Of a stretch of 12,966 bases of DNA, positions 1-6,209 are shown in pieces. Origin of the DNA: Clostridia bacterium (GTDB lineage: Bacteria; Bacillota_A; Clostridia; Oscillospirales; CAG-272); assembly GCA_017533545.1 (NCBI GenBank), contig JAFXHW010000101.1, positions 1 to 12,966 on the forward strand, read 5' to 3'. Position 1 is the stretch's first letter. Every line of letters starts with the position of its first letter. The position numbers and the translations under genes are program-made. A model generated the notes under the pieces. That model did not search any database, was not told where the DNA came from, and worked only from the letters and a program-made list of their open reading frames with translations.

Positions 1-849
1 GTCCTCGCCGAGCTCAGCGTTGTTAATGCTGCGGTCGATGTTTGCCATAATAAAGCCGAATTTTGAGCCCATGTCATATCTCTTTCCCTCAAAGTCAACG
101 GCTGTCATGCCACCCTCTTTTGTCGAGCGTGCAAGAGTTGCCATAGCATCGGTAAGCTGAAGTTCGCCGCCTGCGCCGAGGGGAGTTGCGTCGAGAATGT
201 CGTATATGTCGGATGTTAAAAGAGCGCGTCCCAAAATCGCGTAGTTTGACATGATCTGCTCGGGCTTGGGCTTTTCGATCATATCGTAAACGCGGTAGAT
301 GGAATCCTCAAGCTTGTTTACGCCGAGAGAGCAATACTTTGAAACGAGCTCGGTAGGAACCTCTTTAACTGCAACCGATGAAAGTCCGTACTTGTTGTAG
401 GCATCTGCAAGCTGGGAGCAGACCGGCTTTTTCGAGAAGATGATGTCGTCGCCGTAGATAACTACGAATGGATCGTTGCCGGTGAAATGCTTTGCGCGGC
501 GGACGGCGTGACCGAGTCCGCGAGCCTCATGCTGGCGTACAAAGTAAATATTTGCCGCATCGGCGGTATCTCTGATGTATTTGACCTCTTTGGTCTTTCC
601 GGATGCGGTAAGACGCGCCTCGTATTCGGGAGCGTAATCAAAATAATCCTCGATGATGTCCTTGTCACGGTTGGTGATTATCAATATCTCAGTAATTCCG
701 GAAGCAACAGCTTCCTCGACGAGATAGGAAATTGCGGGGCGGTCGACTATGGGAAGCATCTCTTTGGGAACGGCGTGCGCGATGGGAAGCATTCGCGTTC
801 CAAGACCTGCTGCGGGGATAACTGCGCGTTTTATGGCTATTGTACTCAT
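1..849 (-). CDS. galU: UTP--glucose-1-phosphate uridylyltransferase (3' end outside window)
   Basis: GalU makes UDP-glucose from UTP and glucose-1-phosphate in the cytoplasm, feeding cell-wall glycopolymer, glycolipid and galactose metabolism. The 283 visible residues open with the nucleotidyltransferase signature GLGTRMLPIAHAVPKEMLPI at residues 15-34, then the EEAVASGI region (45-52), GLGHAV (111-116), the metal/nucleotide-site YGDD (132-135), EKP (192-194), and GAGGELQLTDA (225-235). The conserved GKRYDMGSKFGF segment (255-266) lies near the end of the family, so probably only some ten residues are missing. The ATG at 849-847 is preceded by AAGGAG at 860-865, ten bases away. It follows the lipoprotein foldase gene by 48 bases with no obvious terminator, so it may be read from the promoter near 1934-1962; a weak promoter of its own cannot be excluded. 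The family assignment is firm; the precise sugar was not tested. Confidence 0.95.
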   Translation of the reverse strand, partial: MSTIAIKRAVIPAAGLGTRMLPIAHAVPKEMLPIVDRPAISYLVEEAVASGITEILIITNRDKDIIEDYFDYAPEYEARLTASGKTKEVKYIRDTADAANIYFVRQHEARGLGHAVRRAKHFTGNDPFVVIYGDDIIFSKKPVCSQLADAYNKYGLSSVAVKEVPTELVSKYCSLGVNKLEDSIYRVYDMIEKPKPEQIMSNYAILGRALLTSDIYDILDATPLGAGGELQLTDAMATLARSTKEGGMTAVDFEGKRYDMGSKFGFIMANIDRSINNAELGED

Positions 850-859
850 ATTGATCAGA

Positions 860-865
860 CTCCTT
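860..865 (-). promoter_or_regulatory. Ribosome binding site of galU
   Basis: The minus strand reads AAGGAG ten bases before the ATG at 849. This is a slightly long but acceptable spacing and supports this start over the later Met at residue 20, which lies inside the signature motif. Confidence 0.6.
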
Positions 866-897
866 GTGGCTTTATATGCGTTTTGGGATAGAAATTA

Positions 898-1884
898 TTA
901 TTTTATTTCTTTTTTGTTGTCGATAATCATCTGTTCGGTAAGTGAACTGTGATAGTCGGTGTAGGCAATATCAAGTTCGTTCATTCGTTCTTCAAGCATT
1001 ACGTTGAAAATTCGCGCTTTGTATATGTTGCGCAGAGTGTCGAAATTCTTGTTAATATATTCGTCCTCTATCTCAAGTCGCTTGATTATGTGATAACCGA
1101 TATCGCTTTCGACCACTCCGCTTATCTCACCGATTTCGAGGGCCATGGCGGCCTGTTCAAATTCGATAATGAGCTGACCTTCGGCAAAGTAGTAGCCGAC
1201 AGTTGTCTTGTTCATATCGGTATCTTCGTTGTATTCCAGAATAAGCGAATCAAAGTCAACTCCATTTGCGGCCTTTTCGGCAATTGAGAGGGCCAGATTG
1301 TAGTTGTCTTCAACGCTTTCACCCTCGTCGTTCATGATGAGAACGTGAGTGGCGTGAATGAAGTTGTCCTTGATGTATTTTTCAACCGTCGCATCGTCCG
1401 ATCTTATCGAACCGGTGAACTCGTTGTACTCGAAGGAGCGGAGCTTGTTTTCAATAAGCTGTGCCTGCGATACTGAATCGAAAAGCTCTTCGGTCATAAA
1501 TCCGTTGGCAATCTCGGCAAGAAAAGCGTCACGCCCGCCGTACGAGTCAATATAACCCTGCTTTTGCTGTTTTAAGGATGCAAGCTCGTCGCTCGAAAGG
1601 GAAATACCCCTTTCCTTTGCCCATTCGGAAATAGCGTATTTTTTGCGAAGGGAAAATTCCAGGTTGTCTTTTATCTTTTTTGCAAGCTCTTCGGAATCTG
1701 TAATTCCTTCTTCGGTAAAGTCGCGGCGGTAGTTTAAATAAAAGTATCTGTACTCATCAAAACCGACCTTGTTTTCGCCTACCGTCAAAACTGTATATTT
1801 GTCATTTTCGCACGACGAAAGAGAGGAAAGAGCAAGTAAGATTACTAACAAAAATACCAGAGTTTTTTTCATAAAAATCTTCAT
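898..1884 (-). CDS. PpiC-type (parvulin/PrsA-like) peptidyl-prolyl isomerase lipoprotein
   Basis: This is an extracytoplasmic foldase that probably catalyses prolyl isomerisation and helps exported proteins fold at the outer face of the membrane. The N-terminus is a lipoprotein signal: lysines, a hydrophobic stretch (about 8-20), then a lipobox-like LSSC with the acylated Cys at 25. Residues 26-170 form a helical SurA_N/PrsA-like region. The parvulin domain spans about 175-270: ATHVLI (178-183), GQLIIEFEQAA (236-246), GEISGVV (252-258) and GYHIIKRLE (263-271). The usual Met of the GQM segment is Leu238; the final His (265) is kept. A short charged tail follows. Two starts are possible, 1884 and 1872; neither has a strong ribosome site, and the second gives the more typical MKKTLVFLL start. 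It is the first gene after a strong promoter and lies next to a penicillin-binding-protein-family gene. The specific name prsA is not assigned because sequence identity could not be measured. Confidence 0.85.
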   Translation of the reverse strand: MKIFMKKTLVFLLVILLALSSLSSCENDKYTVLTVGENKVGFDEYRYFYLNYRRDFTEEGITDSEELAKKIKDNLEFSLRKKYAISEWAKERGISLSSDELASLKQQKQGYIDSYGGRDAFLAEIANGFMTEELFDSVSQAQLIENKLRSFEYNEFTGSIRSDDATVEKYIKDNFIHATHVLIMNDEGESVEDNYNLALSIAEKAANGVDFDSLILEYNEDTDMNKTTVGYYFAEGQLIIEFEQAAMALEIGEISGVVESDIGYHIIKRLEIEDEYINKNFDTLRNIYKARIFNVMLEERMNELDIAYTDYHSSLTEQMIIDNKKEIK

Positions 1885-1933
1885 CCAGAAAACTAAAGAC
1901 TAAAAAATAACGAAAATTACACTATTATACCTT

Positions 1934-1962
1934 ATTATATAACTATATATAGAAAAAGTCAA
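1934..1962 (-). promoter_or_regulatory. Sigma-A type promoter for the foldase-galU unit
   Basis: On the minus strand, TTGACT (1957-1962) and TATAAT (1934-1939) are separated by exactly 17 bases, a near-perfect vegetative promoter in a very AT-rich stretch. Initiation would fall near 1926, giving a leader of roughly 40 bases before the first possible start at 1884. It lies just downstream of the terminator of the preceding operon, as expected for a new transcription unit. A second TATAAT at 1924-1929 has no matching -35. Confidence 0.85.
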
Positions 1963-1995
1963 ACATAAAGATGTAAATAATCAGTATTTTTTAGC

Positions 1996-2028
1996 AAAAA
2001 AAGCGTGCTTATAATTAAAAAGCACGCT
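1996..2028 (-). terminator. Intrinsic terminator after the carboxypeptidase gene (partly bidirectional)
   Basis: A perfect 9-base-pair stem, AGCGTGCTT pairing with AAGCACGCT (arms 2020-2028 and 2002-2010), encloses a 9-base loop. On the minus strand a run of Ts (2001-1996) follows at once. On the plus strand the same stem is followed, after GA, by six Ts (2031-2036), so it could also stop antisense transcription. It begins 15 bases after the stop codon at 2044 and ends the large upstream operon. Confidence 0.92.
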
Positions 2029-2043
2029 GATTTTTTATGTATG

Positions 2044-3126
2044 TCAGTTCGATGTTTCGTAAACGTTTTCAACTGTGTTGAAAACAAGGTTGGCATCATA
2101 AATGTGGTATGGTGTGTCGTATCCGCCCTCGCCCGCTCCGAGCGTGACGAGAATGAAGGTTTCAACGGTGTCTTCTATCTTCACATCGGCAAAGGAAGCA
2201 AGGCAGAGAAGGGCATCATCGGTAAATCCCGTCTTTCCTCCGAGTACTTTGCCTTGAGAAAGTCTTGCCTTGTTGAATGCCTTTGTTACAGTTGATACCA
2301 TAGCAAGTCCCTCGGGATGCATGGTTGCCGTTTTGGTTCGATAGTTTCTTGTTGTTATGATCTCGCGAAGAAGATCGATCTCAAGCGCCTTTTGCATTAT
2401 TATCGCAAGGTCGTGAGCGGTTGAGTAGTGCTTTGCGTTGTGAAGTCCCGTACAGTTTACAAAGTTGGTGTTTTCAAGACCGAATTCAGCACACTTTTCG
2501 TTCATTAATACTGCAAAGGCTTCCTCGCTGCCGGCTATATGCTTTGCCAAAGCGATGGCGCAATCCGCGCCGGATGTAATGAGAGTTCCGTAGAGCAGCT
2601 CAAGTGCCGATGCCTTTTCGCCTGTCAAAAATCCTGAAATCGCCGCGTTCTGCTCTGTGCAGTAGACGAAAATATCGTGATCAAAGGAAACCATCGTTGA
2701 AAGGTCTGGGATGTTTTCATAGACGACGATGGCGGTCATAACCTTCGTTATCGATGCCGGGAAGAACATACGGTCCTTGTCCTTGTCAAGTATTACGCTT
2801 CCGTCGGTCGCCGATATCATAACCGCGATGGGGGAGTGCTCGATCTTGCCGAAAACATCGCTGTAAAGGAATTTCGGAACCTGGGTTTCGGCCTCTGTGA
2901 CGGCGGGAGGAATATCATAATCGCCGACTTCGGCATTGTTGAAAAAGGCATTGTATATACCGTTTCCCTGATATATCGTCTTGACAAATGAGAACGGCTC
3001 ATTTGACGTAAGCAGATGTGCTATGAGCACTACAGCCACGACAAGCAGTACAAATACCGCAAACTGTGCTAAGCTGCTGCTCTGCAACGATTTCTTTTTA
3101 ATTTGCTTGCTTTTTGACTTGTTCAT
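2044..3126 (-). CDS. D-alanyl-D-alanine carboxypeptidase family protein (peptidase S11), altered SxN motif
   Basis: S11 enzymes remove the terminal D-Ala from peptidoglycan stem pentapeptides at the outer face of the membrane and so limit cross-linking. This 360-residue protein has a lysine-rich N-terminus, one membrane anchor at about 21-40, a linker, then the penicillin-binding fold. The SxxK motif is SITK (125-128; nucleophile Ser125, Lys128). The KTG motif is KTGFTDD (298-304). The second motif, normally SxN, reads SGA at 185-187 in ITSGADCAIALA. No long C-terminal amphipathic domain of the PBP5 type follows, so anchoring is N-terminal. It is the last gene before the terminator and starts 44 bases after the pump homologue. 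The family is clear; with Ala in place of Asn, catalytic competence is less certain than for a standard DacA. The ribosome site is poor: GAAAGG lies about 14 bases upstream, inside a palindrome. Confidence 0.9.
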   Translation of the reverse strand: MNKSKSKQIKKKSLQSSSLAQFAVFVLLVVAVVLIAHLLTSNEPFSFVKTIYQGNGIYNAFFNNAEVGDYDIPPAVTEAETQVPKFLYSDVFGKIEHSPIAVMISATDGSVILDKDKDRMFFPASITKVMTAIVVYENIPDLSTMVSFDHDIFVYCTEQNAAISGFLTGEKASALELLYGTLITSGADCAIALAKHIAGSEEAFAVLMNEKCAEFGLENTNFVNCTGLHNAKHYSTAHDLAIIMQKALEIDLLREIITTRNYRTKTATMHPEGLAMVSTVTKAFNKARLSQGKVLGGKTGFTDDALLCLASFADVKIEDTVETFILVTLGAGEGGYDTPYHIYDANLVFNTVENVYETSN

Positions 3127-3140
3127 TGGATATAAAACGC

Positions 3141-3152
3141 CCTTTCGAAAGG
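3141..3152. repeat. 12-base perfect palindrome CCTTTCGAAAGG before the carboxypeptidase gene
   Basis: The palindrome sits in the 44-base gap and contains the only SD-like stretch (GAAAGG) before the ATG at 3126. It could be a short operator half-site pair or a weak hairpin over the ribosome site, or it may be chance. No second copy was noticed in the other intergenic gaps. Confidence 0.4.
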
Positions 3153-3170
3153 AATGTTTTTGAAATTAAT

Positions 3171-6170
3171 TTATTCTTCTTCACAAGCTGTTAAATCGGA
3201 CTTTTCTTCGGCAACATCGGTCTGCTCGTTTTCACTGTCAGCGATTTCATCTTCGCTTGCCATATTGAGTATCTCTTCTTCTGTATATCTCTCGTCATCG
3301 GAAATGTCGTCAACTTTAAATCCTGCCGAGAACACCGAAACAACTCCGCCCCTCTCGTTAAAAGCTTTGATGGCCGGCTTAAGCGAGGGAAGGGCAAGTC
3401 GGTAAAGCTCGAAGATCAGAATGCTGATAAGGGGAAGTGCCATTGCACCGATGAAGGCATACACCGGAATTCGAACGATTCCGAACATCAGTCCGAAGGA
3501 GGGGAATAAAAGTCCGACAAGAGTGATCATTACGACGACAGACGCATAAACCATCTGCACACCGTTGAAGGAGAACGATCGGAATATGGTCTTGTCGCGC
3601 TTGATTTCTGCAAGGACGGCAAGCTGGGTAAATGCTGAGCAAATAAAGGTAACGGACGATATCTGAGATGCATTGAGTGCAATTCCAAATGACGAAAGAA
3701 TATGCGGAAGAGCAATGGTAATAGCCGCCCAGATAATGCCGAAGAATAACGAATCGACACAGTGTCTTATCGGATTTTTGAGCTGTGCCTCGACGTCCGA
3801 TCTGGATCTGAGAATATCACGCTCGGGGCGCTCGAATGCCATAACGATGACCGCGCCGAAATCGAGTATAAGTCCGCAAAATAACAGCTGGACCGGCGAA
3901 AGCAGAGTTGTTCCGCCAATAATCGACGCGAGTACGATAAGCAATCTTGAGCTTTGCGATGCAAGAAGGTAGCGCAGGGTTCGCAGCATATTAAGGTATA
4001 TAACCTTTGCGCATCCGACGGCGCCGATCATTGCGTTAAAGCCGCCCGAACCGCTTTGATTGGGCTCGGAAACGATTACGTCGGATATGAATTTAACGGC
4101 TTCACAGCCGGATGCAGACGATTTTGATGAATCCTTTACACGAATCGGAATTCCTCTGCCCTTGGCGGAAGAAAGAGCTTCCGCATCAAGCGAGCCGTGA
4201 TCTGCCTTGGGTGAAATCGTAACGCTTTGGGCAAAAGCGACGTCGGCATCGCGGGTCAGAATGATGTCGTCAAGTCCGCGCGAGAGTATTCCCACCTTTT
4301 CTCCGTTCTCTTTGAGGCAGGCGACAACTTTTCTCATATCGTCGTCGGTTACACCCTCATACAGACGGTAAAGGGAGGTTGTGTTAAGACGGTAAAGGCC
4401 TTCTTTCAAATCACGAAGACGCTTTGCGGTAACGGCTTCGTCGTCACTTTTGATAATTCCGAGTGCCGCGGCGACACATCGGTTCGTTTCACGCACGTCG
4501 GGAGTTGTCATTATGACCTTAATACCTGCCTCAATACACTTTTCAATATTGAGTGCCGCTCCGGGAAGCAGGGGTTCGCGCACGCAGATGAAGCCTTCAA
4601 AGGTCATATCCGACTGCATTGCGTATATGCGGCGGAGATTATTGTATTCTGTTGTGCGGGTGGCAACAGCGATTACTCTGTATGCCTTGCGCTCTGTCTG
4701 CGAAACAACGAGTCTCAGCTCGTTGAGCTTTTCGGGAGTGAGAGGGTGAACCCGCCCTTTTTCACTGTAATAGCGGCAGCAGTTGAGTACGCCGACAGCG
4801 TCTCCGCGAATAGCTATAACGTGACCGCCAGAAAAACGCGCCAATGACGTATCAAAGCGGTTGTGAGCATCAACCGAACGGTGTTCAACTAACGGATACG
4901 TGCGGTCGAGTACGGTGTTGTATATGCCGATGCTGTCGGCGGCACGGATGATAGTTTCCTCATCCGGTCGGTAGACGTTGTTAGACGTAAGATTATTCGC
5001 AGCAAGACGTTTTTCACCGTATATGCCGGTAGAAATAACGGCATAACGAAGCACGTTTTTTGATGCCTCGGCAAAATTTCGCATTGTTGAATCAACTGTT
5101 TCGCCGTCGGCATAAACGCGGTCGATCTCGGAAAGTCGAACGGTCATAAGAGCCTCACGCGGCACGATAAGACAGCTCAGATCGCGAAGGGATTCAAGAG
5201 ACTCGGCGTTCTTTATCATAGCACCCGAGTTTATGTCCTTATATCTCTTAACGGCACTGAAAATTCCGCAGGATATGATAATATAACCGAAAGCTGTGTA
5301 AAATTCGCTCATTGCGGCAACAGCCAGGGCAAGTCCGCAAAGGAAGATATCAAGCAGCTCACGGCTTGAGTTTCCGAGAATCAAGTCGAGTATCGTGAGC
5401 AGTAAAATGAGTCCCAGCATTGCAAGGCTCATGATTTTGCAATGGCTTTTGAGGGTTGAGAGTACCGAAAGATTGTCGTGAGTGACGATGGCGGTGTTCT
5501 TTCCCATCGCGCAAACAAGTGTGTCCTCTCCGGTGTCGCATACAACGGCGCGTGCAGTTCCCGACGTTACTATCGTTGCGGCATAAACCATGTTTTTACG
5601 CGCGCTGATCGGTATATCGCGGTATTCAATAAATGAGGCGTCCTTCTTTGATGAACGGATTTCGCCGGTCAGGTTGTTTTCAAGAACGTAAAGACCGTCG
5701 CTCTCAAGAAGACGGCAGTCGGCGGGAACAATGTCTCCGGCCGAGAGGAAGACAACGTCGCCGACAACGAGCTGTTCCTGACGGACAATATACAGCTTGC
5801 CCGATCGGATGACCTTCGCCGTCGGAAGGGCATTTTTGCCCATATCCTCAAGTACTCGCTGTGCTTTCACGTATGTAAAGACCGCCGCGGCGATGTTGAG
5901 AAAAAGCAGGCAGATCATCACAACAGATCCGACGTACCGTTCGAAAATTGCCGCCAAAACGGCAGTAATCAGGAGCAGCGCGGATGTAAAATCTGTCAGA
6001 AGATGATGCAGATACATCTTAAACGGTCCCTTGGGAATAGGGTATATTGAATTAGCACCGTATTTACGGAATCTCTTTTCAGCCTCAGCCTTGCTTAGCC
6101 CTCCCGAAAGGTTTGTCTTAAGCCTTTCGGTGAGCAAGGCGGGCGAAATATCATACCATTTTTCAGTCAT
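3171..6170 (-). CDS. P-type ATPase homologue lacking the catalytic motifs (predicted pseudo-pump)
   Basis: This protein has the layout of a type II (calcium-ATPase-like) cation pump: N-terminal cytoplasmic region with GGLSKAEAEKRFRKYGAN (23-40), helices M1-M2 (about 60-100), actuator domain with VVGDVV (135-140), PADCR (149-153) and TGE (168-170), M3-M4 (about 246-302), a large cytoplasmic region, then six C-terminal helices (about 734-924). The fold-defining segments align, but the chemistry does not. DKTGTLT is PREALMT (337-343), losing the phosphorylated Asp. The nucleotide-site KGA is RGD (455-457). MITGDH is MTTPDV (554-559). TGDGxND is LSRGLDD (629-635). PEGLP in M4 is SEFYT (288-292). 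In M5 the ion-binding Glu position is Arg742; in M6 the Asn position is Gly766, with Asp770 kept. A 46-residue acidic tail ends the protein. Known pumps need these residues, so ATP-driven transport is unlikely; a structural, sensing or regulatory role is inference. No clear ribosome site precedes the ATG, 39 bases after clpE. Confidence 0.9.
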   Translation of the reverse strand: MTEKWYDISPALLTERLKTNLSGGLSKAEAEKRFRKYGANSIYPIPKGPFKMYLHHLLTDFTSALLLITAVLAAIFERYVGSVVMICLLFLNIAAAVFTYVKAQRVLEDMGKNALPTAKVIRSGKLYIVRQEQLVVGDVVFLSAGDIVPADCRLLESDGLYVLENNLTGEIRSSKKDASFIEYRDIPISARKNMVYAATIVTSGTARAVVCDTGEDTLVCAMGKNTAIVTHDNLSVLSTLKSHCKIMSLAMLGLILLLTILDLILGNSSRELLDIFLCGLALAVAAMSEFYTAFGYIIISCGIFSAVKRYKDINSGAMIKNAESLESLRDLSCLIVPREALMTVRLSEIDRVYADGETVDSTMRNFAEASKNVLRYAVISTGIYGEKRLAANNLTSNNVYRPDEETIIRAADSIGIYNTVLDRTYPLVEHRSVDAHNRFDTSLARFSGGHVIAIRGDAVGVLNCCRYYSEKGRVHPLTPEKLNELRLVVSQTERKAYRVIAVATRTTEYNNLRRIYAMQSDMTFEGFICVREPLLPGAALNIEKCIEAGIKVIMTTPDVRETNRCVAAALGIIKSDDEAVTAKRLRDLKEGLYRLNTTSLYRLYEGVTDDDMRKVVACLKENGEKVGILSRGLDDIILTRDADVAFAQSVTISPKADHGSLDAEALSSAKGRGIPIRVKDSSKSSASGCEAVKFISDVIVSEPNQSGSGGFNAMIGAVGCAKVIYLNMLRTLRYLLASQSSRLLIVLASIIGGTTLLSPVQLLFCGLILDFGAVIVMAFERPERDILRSRSDVEAQLKNPIRHCVDSLFFGIIWAAITIALPHILSSFGIALNASQISSVTFICSAFTQLAVLAEIKRDKTIFRSFSFNGVQMVYASVVVMITLVGLLFPSFGLMFGIVRIPVYAFIGAMALPLISILIFELYRLALPSLKPAIKAFNERGGVVSVFSAGFKVDDISDDERYTEEEILNMASEDEIADSENEQTDVAEEKSDLTACEEE

Positions 6171-6209
6171 AACAAGTTTTGTGCGGCATTTATCCGCAGT
6201 TCAGATTTT

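Noticed and set aside
487..1287. Plus-strand open frames opposite galU and the foldase
   Set aside because: The minus-strand frames carry clear family motifs; the plus-strand products are Cys/Gly/Ser-rich without domain patterns.
1924..1929. Second TATAAT as an alternative -10 box
   Set aside because: No -35-like hexamer lies 16-18 bases upstream; the TATAAT at 1934-1939 has an exact 17-base spacing to TTGACT.
4227..4847. 206-codon plus-strand open frame opposite the pump homologue
   Set aside because: It lies fully antisense to a well-supported gene, has no recognisable domain or ribosome site, and other plus-strand frames here behave the same way. It is a shadow of codon bias.
3171..6170. 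Annotation as a working calcium-transporting ATPase
   Set aside because: The phosphorylated Asp, the nucleotide-site Lys, TGD, TGDGxND and PEGLP are all absent at their aligned positions.
3171..6170. Frameshift or sequencing error explaining the missing DKTGT motif
   Set aside because: Residues on both sides (NAESLESLRDL before; TVRLSEIDRVYADG after) align in the same frame, so the motif is substituted, not shifted.
6182..6198. Small hairpin (TGCGG/CCGCA) between clpE and the pump homologue as a terminator
   Set aside because: The stem is only five pairs and is not followed by a T-run, so it is unlikely to stop transcription.
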